64,000 nt of DNA from positions 91,721,563-91,785,562 of the forward strand of contig CM061233.1 in NCBI GenBank assembly GCA_030844895.1, read 5' to 3'. The notes under the pieces are model-generated. The model searched no databases, was not told where the DNA came from, and worked only from the letters and a program-made list of their open reading frames with translations. The position numbers were made by a program, and so were the translations under genes. The stretch is from Ambrosia x helenae. Taxonomy: Eukaryota > Streptophyta > Magnoliopsida > Asterales > Asteraceae. Shown here piece by piece: positions 44,764-55,356 of this stretch; within the stretch, counting starts at the first letter, position 1, and each line of letters begins with the position of its first letter.

Positions 44764-47480
44764 TGTCACACCCTCAAATTTCCACATGCGGGGTTTTACC
44801 GCGAGGCGCGTGACACACCAGGATCCAAGTCAACGGTCACAATAAACAACACTATATGATACGTAAAAATGACATAATCAAACCATTAAGTTTTCATAAA
44901 TGATCCAACGCTGCGGAAGCGTAAAACTTTATTACAACGTGAAATCAAAAGTACGAAAGTCTGAAAATACTAAATGAGATGCACATGAATCCTAGACGCC
45001 GTGAGACTCCGTGCGCCTATCGACAGCTGCTACCTTAGCGACCTGAGACAAACATGCTAAATACGTCAGCAAATAATGCCGGTGAGTTCACAGGTTTTTA
45101 ATGAATACCGACTCCAAATGTATACCAATTCCAAGTGAATACCCATGATCAATCCAGACCACATGCATGCAAATCATATGAATACCTGTTACTACTGCGA
45201 TTGGAAAACCATTACTGGACTCGAATACTGTGAATACTGAATACGTGCCCGAATGAATACTGAATACTGAATACTGCATACTGAATACTGAATACCTAAG
45301 AGACAATATGCACCCGCCCGGCCCTCCAAGCCGTCGAGTGGGGCGGGTCAAGCCCAAATAGCGCTATCCACATTTCCCCCGTTGTGCATCCCCGCACATT
45401 CATGGTTTCCCCCGGGACTTCCAAAGATCGCATAGTAATATAATGAATACGTGAAAACATAATGAATACTCCAAACCCAATGAATTCATGAATACCAAAA
45501 CATAGTTGAAACGCCTTTTTATGAAAACATAGTTGACTCACGTTTAAAGGACACAGCATGTTTTCTCCCCCGAAAATGTAAAACCAGTAAAAGAGTGGGG
45601 CCGTGAAACTCACCTTATAGTGCGTCTTCCGATAACTAGAATTCCAACACGTGTATGATAATCCCAACTAATGACAACCTATCAATGAGTTTACATAAGT
45701 GTGATGACTACTAACCCGAAGGCTAACAAGTCCCCGATTGTCCAGATCATAACCAAGTATGTTTTAAAACGTGTTTAAATGTTTAACCGACACACTAGAC
45801 CGACCCGACATCCCGTTGGTGACCCATTACCCCAACTAATCAAGTACACATAGATTACATGCAAGGTTCAAGTATAAAACACTTAGTTTGTATCAAAAAT
45901 CTCATTTTTGTTAATGTAGGGTCGAATGTAGTTCTGGGTGGTCGAAGGTGGCTTGTAAGTGGTCGAAGGTGTCTCTGAAATTCCACCTTCGCCCCTTTTC
46001 CTTCCACCTTCGCCCCTTTGTAGCACATTCGCCCCTTTAACTTCCAGGTTCGCCCCCTGGAATCCACCTTCGACCGTTCGACTGGTCGAAGGTATTCCAG
46101 GTTCGCCCCTGATGTCAGATTTTTTCCAAAAACGCGTCGAAAAACATCCGAAAACATCACGAAACATCACGAGTTACAGCAGTCAAGCATCATTAGTATA
46201 TTCCTACGAAACCCTACCAATTTTACCCCAAAATCTATCCGTTTTTACAAGTTTCCTAAAATAGTAAATTATGGAGATGTCACATCATCACGCATGAAAA
46301 TATTACCCAATTAGGAAACTTCTGAAATCAATCAATAATCAGCTTATCATCATCAAATCATCATGAACAAGAAACCCTTATCCTAACTCTATCATAACTA
46401 TCCAAAAACAAGCCCTAAATCTAACTAAAAACCCCTTTTATCGTCAAAACACCATCAACAATCAAAGGTAACATGTTTCAATCATAACCCATCATTAATA
46501 ACAGCCCTAGGTTGTTGTCATATCATCTATACAACAAGTAATCATCAAACAATGCATAATATCATATTAACACATGTCTAGTTTGCATAAAAACTCATTG
46601 TTTATGAATAGGTTTTATTTAGAAAGATATTAGGAAGGTTTTTTACCCATAAAACATGTTGATATCAGATCTGGACCCTTGGGGTTTAGATTAAAACAAG
46701 TCAAAATTGTTTAAAAAGGATTTGTAATGAAGAACACACCTTAGATTTTCACTTGTAATGATTTAGAGAGTTAGGTTATGAAAAACAAGCTCAAAAACTC
46801 CTTCCCCAATGATAATAGCTGATAGAGAGTGTTTGGAGGCGTTTAGGGTTTGTGAAATGGTGAAAAATGGCTAAGGATGGTATTTATACCATCTGCACGT
46901 TCGCCCAGTTTATGTGGTCGAATGTGGAATTTTTCCACATTCGCCCCTTTTTAGTGGTCGAATGTGGAACTTTTCCACATTCGCCCACTTTGTTTCTACG
47001 TTCGCCCCATTTTTCAAACCCCATTTCCACATTCGCCCAAAAGTTCCACATTCAGGTCATCAGCACATTTTTAACACATGTTAACAGCACTTTTAACACA
47101 TGTTAACCTTTTTCCAGTTTGTCGTGTTTAACGCATTCTAACACATCTTAACACATAAGCATGCATCCATAGTCTATACTTAGCATGTTTAGGCACGTAT
47201 AATCATTCGTACATCATTTAAGCAAGTATAAGCATACAATCCACCACACGACCCATAATCTACACATATACTAAATTAATTCATGTAATGTCACCAACGA
47301 CGGAACCCGGTACTAATGTATTCCCAAAACGACTCCCAATGATCCTCCAGATCATTGAACCCTGGACAATCCTAATTTGACCCGACTCAACTAACCCAGT
47401 TAAGTTTGTTTATAAACGTTTCTCGCTAAGGTAGACTTATGTGTTTATAAAATGTTGACCCAAACATGCCGGGTGTCACA
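44764..47480 (-). repeat. RT4 3' LTR (left copy)
   Basis: On the minus strand it starts at 47480 with TGTGACACCCGGCATG. The U3 dyad array is at about 46895-47055. TATAAATA is at 46881-46888 (minus). A second dyad array lies at about 45917-46112. A GAATACTGAATACT short repeat lies at about 45230-45295. Confidence 0.92.
46881..47055 (-). promoter_or_regulatory. RT4 LTR promoter: TATA box and dyad array
   Basis: Minus-strand TATAAATA (46881-46888) is preceded by repeated TTCGCCC...GGTCGAATGTGGAA dyads (46895-47055). The same module is at 51980-52150 in the other LTR and at 60042-60275 in RT5. As the LTRs are nearly identical it may still be active. Confidence 0.6.
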
Positions 47481-47600
47481 TCATCCCCCTGTTGAAAGAA
47501 TTTTCGTCCCGAAAATTTTCCGAAGTCAAAGAGAACGAAGCGAGAAAAAGAAAAATTTTCCCGGTCGTCACATCATCCCCCTGTTGAAAGGAATCTCGCC
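47473..47600 (-). promoter_or_regulatory. RT4 doubled polypurine tract cassette
   Basis: On the minus strand, CTTTCAACAGGGGGATGATG occurs twice about 94 bp apart. The outer copy is followed by TGTGACACCC (true LTR edge) and the inner by TGTGACGACC, which imitates the LTR start. RT1 (32693-32832) and RT5 (60691-60815) have the same organisation. Confidence 0.7.
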
Positions 47601-47849
47601 CGAGATTCACTCTTCGACAGTAATGAGTGTCGACCTAACCCAAGTAACGTTTTCCATAACACAAACGAAATGATAACCACGAACGAATGATGATATCAAC
47701 GAATACTCTGTGCCGGGGAACCGCCCTCCCCAAAGTGAATAGAAAACAATGAATCCCCCTGATCGAAGGCCTACTAGAGACTACTATGATCGGTATAAAT
47801 GATACACCGGTACCGTCCAAGTAACATCTCCAAAGGACCCACATCAGAC

Positions 47850-49199
47850 TCATGAATGCAAAATGATGACCAAATACCAAACTGAATGCACACAATGAAT
47901 ACGAATTGCCAAACAATGCGAACGAGAATGAATACGAGCATAACGAGAATCAAGAAAAGAATACTCACCAGTAACAGTGTCAGGATCCTCCTGGTTCTCC
48001 CTAGCGCCAATGACGTAGGCATGACCTCGGGTAGTTCGACCGCCGCCTTCATTCCCAGCACCACCTGCAGTCCCTTGGTTCAGCTTAGGACAATCCCGCT
48101 TGAAGTGTCCATTATCCCCACAGTGATAACATCCCTGCCTCCCCTGAGGAGCAGTAGCAGTGGTAGTAGTAGTAGTGGCCTGTGCCGGTTGTAACTGAAG
48201 AGTAGTCCTACAGTCCTTAGCATGATGACCAAAACGCTGACACCGTCGACAGCGAAACCTCTCACAATCACCCGTATGATGGAACCCACACTCACCACAC
48301 TTCGGGAGCTTCCCAGTATATCCCCCAGACCTCTGCCCAGATGATGCTCCCACAACTTCTTGCTTCTTTGTCTGCGGCTGGGACGACCCAGCGCTCTTTC
48401 CAGCACTCTCCCACTTTCTCTTGTTGTCCGCAGGGGCTTTCACAGCAGCACCCCTCGGAGGTAGAACGCCCTCCGCAACCTTCATGTTGGTCAGCTTGTG
48501 GGCTGCCCGAACAGTGGCCAACATAGTAGTGTGATCAGCAGCAGCAACAAGTCCAGCAATCTCCGGCACTAACCCAGCAACGTAGTGCTCAATCCTCCGG
48601 TACTCCGGTGTAGCCAAACCGGGGCACATCACAGCCAACTCGTTGTGCCTAGCAGTAAACTCCTCGATCTCCGACCCAACCATCTTCAGATTCCAGAACT
48701 CATGCTCCAACTTCATAATCTCGTCTCTTGGGCAATACTCTGCCCTCAACATCTGAACAAACTCGGACCACGGCATAGCATTGGCCTCACCCAGACCAAG
48801 GTTCGCAGTGGTGGAGTTCCACCAGGTCAACGCATGTCCCTCCAGTGTAGCAGAAGCATACTTGACGCGATCAGCGTCGGGACAGTTACACATAGCAAAC
48901 ACCGACTCAATCTTCTCCAACCACCTAAGTAGTCCCACCGCTCCTTCAGTCCCATTGAAGAAATGGGGCTTACAGTCCATGAACTTCTTGTACGTGCACC
49001 CAGTCTGCATCTGATTAGTATTTCCCAGGGTCTGCTGAGCAGCCTGGAAAGCAGCCAACGCAACGTTCAACTGTTGTTGCAACATGTGCTCCAACTCCGC
49101 CTGAGTCATGGTGATGTTCCCACCACCTCGCCCACCGCCATTGCGACCCCCGCCGCCACCACGGCGTCCACCAGCACGTCCACCAGCGCGACCAGACAT
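47850..49199 (-). CDS. gag: RT4 gag polyprotein, intact, with pol-deletion tail
   Basis: A gag protein of 449 residues starts at the MSGRAGG codon at 49199 (an upstream in-frame Met at 49238 adds 13 residues, but the MSG start is shared with RT1 and RT5). Order: Arg/Gly-rich basic N-terminus (1-35), MTQAELEHMLQQQ helix, capsid (about 90-250; CTYKKFMDCKPHFF, WWNSTTANLGLGEA, EYCPRDEIMKLEHEF, EHYVAGLVPEIAGL), then zinc clusters CGECGFHH..CRRCQRFGHHAKDC (about 300-330) and CYHCGDNGHFKRDC (about 357-370). After DPDTVTG, where PR would begin in RT1, the frame runs into a 3'-UTR-derived tail (EYSFLDSRYARIHSRSH...) and stops. It would form particles and bind RNA but supplies no enzyme. No break is seen, so it may be expressed. 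Confidence 0.9.
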   Translation of the reverse strand: MSGRAGGRAGGRRGGGGGRNGGGRGGGNITMTQAELEHMLQQQLNVALAAFQAAQQTLGNTNQMQTGCTYKKFMDCKPHFFNGTEGAVGLLRWLEKIESVFAMCNCPDADRVKYASATLEGHALTWWNSTTANLGLGEANAMPWSEFVQMLRAEYCPRDEIMKLEHEFWNLKMVGSEIEEFTARHNELAVMCPGLATPEYRRIEHYVAGLVPEIAGLVAAADHTTMLATVRAAHKLTNMKVAEGVLPPRGAAVKAPADNKRKWESAGKSAGSSQPQTKKQEVVGASSGQRSGGYTGKLPKCGECGFHHTGDCERFRCRRCQRFGHHAKDCRTTLQLQPAQATTTTTTATAPQGRQGCYHCGDNGHFKRDCPKLNQGTAGGAGNEGGGRTTRGHAYVIGARENQEDPDTVTGEYSFLDSRYARIHSRSHCLAIRIHCVHSVWYLVIILHS

Positions 49200-49864
49200 G
49201 TTCTGCCAAACATGAGACAAGATACGCAAAATCACCAACAGATCGAGCTACAGGTGACCAAACGAATTCAGAACATGGTTCCAGCATGACCATTAGTCCG
49301 AACACGAAGTCCACCAAGATTTTCATGCATTTCGATTTATGATTTCGTGTGCACCCGAAATAACAAATCACTCTACATGGTCCTCTAGGCGTGCTCCTAG
49401 CTAGAACTTCAAATCACCCGATACCCACATTCCTAAAAGAAACTGTTATCGCACGAAGATCCCAAAGTGAACAGTCACTCAGGAGTGTACTATGACAAGT
49501 ACTAGTGCATGATAGTGTGTGTGTAGGCAAGTATGTACATTAGAGCATAGAGGGGAGATATCCAAAACCCGGAAAGATCTCAAGAATGCGCCGAAGGCAC
49601 CCCAATGTACACTACTGCCAAGTATAAGCGATAAGCCCCTTCATCTTCAAACCCGAAGAAGAAGATAGAACCAAGGTAGGAGTAACAAAAGATAGATAAT
49701 GTGATACTGTGTGATGAGGACACCGACACCCCGACAAGGTTAGTATGTTTTCCAAATGACACGACTCGTAACTATGTGTGAACGTCTAACGTGTGTGATA
49801 CTCGGCTATAGACTAGACTCTACATGCAGTCCTAGTTCACTATAACCTGTCTCTGATACCAATC
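49200..49864 (-). promoter_or_regulatory. RT4 leader and altered primer-binding site
   Basis: The minus-strand leader starts just inside the LTR with TGGTATCAGAGACAGG (about 49846-49861). The first 11 bases match the tRNA-Met primer site, but the following bases differ from the GCCAATGG of RT1 and RT5. No other ORF is supported in the leader. Confidence 0.7.
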
Positions 49865-52578
49865 TGTCACACCCTCAAATTTCCACATGCGGGGTTTTAC
49901 CGCGAGGCGCGTGACACACCAGGATCTAAGTCAACGGTCACAATAAACAACACTATATGATACGTAAAAATGACATAATCAAACCATTAAGTTTTCATAA
50001 ATGATCCAACGCTGCGGAAGCGTAAAACTTTATTACAACGTGAAATCAAAAGTACGAAAGTCTGAAAATACTAAATGAGATGCACATGAATCCTAGACGC
50101 CGTGAGACTCCGTGCGCCTATCGACAGCTGCTACCTTAGCGACCTGAGACAAACATGCTAAATACGTCAGCAAATAATGCCGGTGAGTTCACAGGTTTTT
50201 AATGAATACCGACTCCAAATGTATACCAATTCCAAGTGAATACCCATGATCAATCCAGACCACATGCATGCAAATCATATGAATACCTGTTACTACTGCG
50301 ATTGGAAAACCATTACTGGACTCGAATACTGTGAATACTGAATACGTGCCCGAATGAATACTGAATACTGAATACTGCATACTGAATACTGAATACCTAA
50401 GAGACAATATGCACCCGCCCGGCCCTCCAAGCCGTCGAGTGGGGCGGGTCAAGCCCAAATAGCGCTATCCACATTTCCCCCGTTGTGCATCCCCGCACAT
50501 TCATGGTTTCCCCCGGGACTTCCAAAGATCGCATAGTAATATAATGAATACGTGAAAACATAATGAATACTCCAAACCCAATGAATTCATGAATACCAAA
50601 ACATAGTTGAAACGCCTTTTTATGAAAACATAGTTGACTCACGTTTAAAGGACACAGCATGTTTTCTCCCCCGAAAATGTAAAACCAGTAAAAGAGTGGG
50701 GCCGTGAAACTCACCTTATAGTGCGTCTTCCGATAACTAGAATTCCAACACGTGTATGATAATCCCAACTAATGACAACCTATCAATGAGTTTACATAAG
50801 TGTGATGACTACTAACCCGAAGGCTAACAAGTCCCCGATTGTCCAGATCATAACCAAGTATGTTTTAAAACGTGTTTAAATGTTTAACCGACACACTAGA
50901 CCGACCCGACATCCCGTTGGTGACCCATTACCCCAACTAATCAAGTACACATAGATTACATGCAAGGTTCAAGTATAAAACACTTAGTTTGTATCAAAAA
51001 TCTCATTTTTGTTAATGTAGGGTCGAATGTAGTTCTGGGTGGTCGAAGGTGGCTTGTAAGTGGTCGAAGGTGTCTCTGAAATTCCACCTTCGCCCCTTTT
51101 CCTTCCACCTTCGCCCCTTTGTAGCACATTCGCCCCTTTAACTTCCAGGTTCGCCCCCTGGAATCCACCTTCGACCGTTCGACTGGTCGAAGGTATTCCA
51201 GGTTCGCCCCTGATGTCAGATTTTTCCAAAAACGCGTCGAAAAACATCCGAAAACATCACGAAACATCACGAGTTACAGCAGTCAAGCATCATTAGTATA
51301 TTCCTACGAAACCCTACCAATTTTACCCCAAAATCTATCCGTTTTTACAAGTTTCCTAAAATAGTAAATTATGGAGATGTCACATCATCACGCATGAAAA
51401 TATTACCCAATTAGGAAACTTCTGAAATCAATCAATAATCAGCTTATCATCATCAAATCATCATGAACAAGAAACCCTTATCCTAACTCTATCATAACTA
51501 TCCAAAAACAAGCCCTAAATCTAACTAAAAACCCCTTTTATCGTCAAAACACCATCAACAATCAAAGGTAACATGTTTCAATCATAACCCATCATTAATA
51601 ACAGCCCTAGGTTGTTGTCATATCATCTATACAACAAGTAATCATCAAACAATGCATAATATCATATTAACACATGTCTAGTTTGCATAAAAACTCATTG
51701 TTTATGAATAGGTTTTATTTAGAAAGATATTAGGAAGGTTTTTACCCATAAAACATGTTGATATCAGATCTGGACCCTTGGGGTTTAGATTAAAACAAGT
51801 CAAAATTGTTTAAAAAGGATTTGTAATGAAGAACACACCTTAGATTTTCACTTGTAATGATTTAGAGAGTTAGGTTATGAAAAACAAGCTCAAAAACTCC
51901 TTCCCCAATGATAATAGCTGATAGAGAGTGTTTGGAGGCGTTTAGGGTTTGTGAAATGGTGAAAAATGGCTAAGGATGGTATTTATACCATCTGCACGTT
52001 CGCCCAGTTTATGTGGTCGAATGTGGAATTTTTCCACATTCGCCCCTTTTTAGTGGTCGAATGTGGAACTTTTCCACATTCGCCCACTTTGTTTCTACGT
52101 TCGCCCATTTTTCAAACCCCATTTCCACATTCGCCCAAAAGTTCCACATTCAGGTCATCAGCACATTTTTAACACATGTTAACAGCACTTTTAACACATG
52201 TTAACCTTTTTCCAGTTTGTCGTGTTTAACGCATTCTAACACATCTTAACACATAAGCATGCATCCATAGTCTATACTTAGCATGTTTAGGCACGTATAA
52301 TCATTCGTACATCATTTAAGCAAGTATAAGCATACAATCCACCACACGACCCATAATCTACACATATACTAAATTAATTCATGTAATGTCACCAACGACG
52401 GAACCCGGTACTAATGTATTCCCAAAACGACTCCCAATGATCCTCCAGATCATTGAACCCTGGACAATCCTAATTTGACCCGACTCAACTAACCCAGTTA
52501 AGTTTGTTTATAAACGTTTCTCGCTAAGGTAGACTTATGTGTTTATAAAATGTTGACCCAAACATGCCGGGTGTCACA
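49865..52578 (-). repeat. RT4 5' LTR (right copy)
   Basis: It is nearly identical to 44764-47480. TATAAATA is at 51980-51987 (minus) with the dyad array at 51996-52150, and the downstream dyad array at 51018-51212. It ends GGGTGTCACA before the TSD ACTAA. Confidence 0.92.
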
Positions 52579-52583
52579 ACTAA

Positions 52584-54640
52584 TATATATCATTCACAAG
52601 TAAGTATAAAGCAAATAATTGAGATTAAAAATAATAATTTACGAGATGGTACATAATTTTTCTAAGGATCGTGTAAGAAGTGATCAAGTTTCACGAGCGT
52701 ATACATATATTATAACTGCTACAAGTTTACAAGTCATGACTATATGTGTATGCATGTCCAACCTAACAAAGTCTACTAAAACACTAATATTATTAAATTA
52801 CATTTTTTAATCAACGCATTTTTAGAGCATTTAAAATTGACTTAAATGGATATTCTTATATGAAAGCATATATAATATGTACAAATAGATAGAAAACTGT
52901 TTTGGCTAACAAAAATTCTCAAATTGAAATTGTATATAGTAAATCATCATTGACGTTTACGTTCTCTAATTTGGGTAGTATTGAAAAGTTTTTCAAGACA
53001 CTTAGGGTGAAGCGTTAAACTCTTCGTATGCCATCTTAAAAAGGAGAGTAAATTACTTTTGTTTAATAACGTAATATGGATATAAATAGATAAACCTAAA
53101 TATCTTGCCTGCTGGTTATATCTTATAGCCTATGGACTTATGGTATTATATTTGTCAAATCTTAAATGTAAATATTTCATAAAAATACAAATACCACCAG
53201 AATCAAAGGTGTCATCTCAACCTCCCGATTAAAAATAAACAAAGGTGGCTTAAGTTTCAAAGTTCAATAAAATCATTCCCAAGGGTTTGCAGGCTGAATA
53301 TAAACCAATATTTTGCGTACCAATATTGTAATTTAACAACATAGTATGTGTAATGTCATAAACTATATTTACTATAAATCTAAAAACAACTTCAAATACA
53401 AACAAATAGTGTTTGAAACCTATTTTGGCTTTTTTTTTTCTACAAACAGTTAATGCAGGTCCAAATTTTAGTGTAACCCATACTGATTTCAGTTTATTCA
53501 AACGGGAAGAGAAGTATTTAAAAAACTGAAAATCATGCAATTAAAAAAAATAACTTCTATAAAAGTGAATATAAATAGGTTTATTTCTTGTGAGATATAA
53601 TGATATGTGACAATTAAGCCAGAAATCAACTTGATGCTTTAGTGTTCTCTACCTGTGGTAAATCTTGATCAATGGATAACTCACTAAATCGATCATATGC
53701 TCCATGGTTACCCGATAAAAAAAATTGGTAGGATTTACTGAAGAGAGAAGATGTAATATCATAATTCTATTTGTTTTGATTATTTAGTAGTTTCAATAGA
53801 TAGATGAAATAAAGATATGTCTGAGCGACACAGAACGGAAAATTAATTACATGTGAACAAAAGAGAAAAAATAGTTACCTATGGATCCTTCGGTTCATTC
53901 TAATTTGCTAAGTGGTGACTCTGATGCTTGATCATCAACCAACCAAAGGTTGTAGTCTTTAAACCGTATTATCTTCTTTTCAAAACAAAGAATTCTTTTT
54001 GATATATTAGCAAACAAATGCAAATAGTAAGCTGGAAAAAAAAAAACAACAAATCAAATGTAAAAGGCTTCAAAGAGTTGCTAAAAGTGACAGTCGTATT
54101 ATCTCGGTATGTTAAAAGTTACAATGACCTGACTTTCAAACTGAATAAGCAAGTTCTCATATTCTGCTCTCAATTCTGTTAATTCAACACTTTCCTACAA
54201 AAAAAAAAAAAAAAAAAAAAAGAGAACAATTAGATGCATTCATGCATAGGTTTAAAAAGACATGGCTGATTGGGTTACATCTAGAATGGAATAAAATGAA
54301 GGGTTTATAATAATGAAGTGGTTTTAAAGTGGTTTAATGAAATTTATGAGAGTAGTTACATGTGGAGAGGGATAAAAAGTATGTAGTACACACATATACA
54401 ATGGGCATTGCATATTGTACACAAGGGCATGCATGGAATAAAATGACCAAAGATTACACTTTTGTGAAGACCTCTTCATATGCCATCTTAAAAGAGAGAG
54501 GAAATTACTTTTATAGACATGTCTCCTCCTTAATAAGGTAACATAGATATTAAACTCTAAAGACATTGAACAGTAACGTAATTAATGCTCTGTTTGCTGT
54601 CAATATTTGTATTAATAATAACGTTTCTATTTTAAAAAGG
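52584..54640. other. Intergenic AT-rich sequence with decayed gene fragments
   Basis: No intact gene. 53012-53100 resembles 54470-54560 (TATGCCATCTTAAAA, GAAATTACTTTT), a diverged direct repeat bracketing the minus-strand exon-like fragments described separately (53625-54198). An A23 run is at about 54199. The rest is AT-rich without recognisable features. Confidence 0.5.
53625..54198 (-). pseudogene. Exon-like fragments of an unrecognised gene
   Basis: Three minus-strand segments look like spliced exons. 54129-54194 is preceded by a T-run and GTAG, and followed by CAG|GTCATT; its 22 codons read ESVELTELRAEYENLLIQFE plus two more, a coiled-coil-like composition. About 53890-53990 reads KKIIRFKDYNLWLVDDQASE and continues to a stop codon, then CCATAG|GTAACT. 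About 53630-53731 begins after CTTCAG, reads HGAYDRFSELSIDQDLPQ and ends CACAG|GTAGAG. The in-frame stop suggests a dead fragment, perhaps captured by a transposon. A kinesin-like or other coiled-coil parent is possible; I do not recognise it. Confidence 0.4.
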
Positions 54641-54647
54641 TTTCCAT

Positions 54648-54720
54648 CTCTGGTCTGGTGGTTGGGTTGTTGGTTGGCTATGTTGTCAGCGCGGGTTCGA
54701 GTCCCTGGGTTAGTAGTGTT
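54648..54720 (+). repeat. tRNA-derived SINE-like fragment
   Basis: TGGTCTGGTGG (A-box-like, one mismatch) and a perfect B box GGGTTCGAGTCCC lie about 38 bases apart, the layout of a tRNA-derived SINE head. Downstream sequence to about 54815 may be the SINE body, but no clear tail or TSD is seen. The cloverleaf is not intact, so it is not a tRNA gene. Confidence 0.5.
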
Positions 54721-55356
54721 TTTGCTAAATTATATTAAAGAGTTAAACATGGCTTGGTTACCGCCACGTGTGTGCTTGGGTGAACTGTTGGGACATGTGT
54801 TATTTTGAGAATGCAAGTACATCATATATAACACTTCATAATTTAATGATTCAAATTTTTTTTTTCTTCTTCTAAATTGGTCCGTTTGTTGCATTCTCTT
54901 TATAAATTGAAGGTAACAAATTACTGAATAAGCTGATTAATTTTCATAATTTAATCATGTTTATGTTGTTATGGAGCTAACATGCAAATTTTAATGTAGC
55001 TGCATACAAGGAATCTGGCTTTTTCCTATTTCTTCTTCTTCTTCTTCTGGTATGTAAATAAACGTTGTTTGTCATGTTTTTTTATGAAGGTGTTGGTGTG
55101 TTTGAATGTTTTGTGTTGTTATGTTGGTTATATGGAAAAATATATATAGGTGCATTTAACGATTTTGTTTTTTAAGTTAATGTTGGATTAGTGCTTTCAT
55201 AAATTTTGGGTTCTGATGATCTATCATGTTCTTGGGTGAGGTTTGATAATCATCATGGTTGTAAAAATATGTTTGCAGGGTGATGTTTGTGTAGGTGGTA
55301 TGCATCATTTATGTTTTTTACTGCTGGTTTATTTTTTCGATGGTGTAGGCATTCCT
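54721..55356 (+). other. Region upstream of the Helitron gene
   Basis: AT-rich, with CTTCTT repeats at about 55030. Possible splice acceptors (TTTGCAG at about 55278, GGTGTAG at about 55348) precede the Helitron ORF, so 5' exons could lie here. No Helitron 5' end was identified. Confidence 0.3.

Larger units (their letters stand above)
44764..52578 (-). mobile_element. RT4: young gag-only LTR retrotransposon, TSD ACTAA
   Basis: LTRs 44764-47480 and 49865-52578 (TGTCACACCC...GGGTGTCACA, 2.7 kb) with a perfect duplication ACTAA (44759-44763 and 52579-52583). By eye I find only about four differences between the LTRs (one C/T near 44826/49927 and three single-base length changes in T, T and C runs). 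The insertion is therefore recent. The 2.4 kb interior has one long minus-strand gag ORF and no pol. It is related to RT1 and RT5 by LTR ends, gag and polypurine cassette, and must rely on pol proteins from another element. Confidence 0.95.

Noticed and set aside
45088..45667. Minus-strand ORFs of 89 and 123 codons repeated in RT4 and RT5 LTRs
   Set aside because: They lie in LTR sequence made of GAATACTGAATACT repeats and the U5-like part. They recur only because the LTRs recur and show no protein features.
47635..48064. Extra minus-strand ORFs over the RT4 3' region
   Set aside because: They overlap the gag tail and the post-deletion 3' region in other frames. They are shared with RT5 only because the sequence is shared, and no domain is visible.
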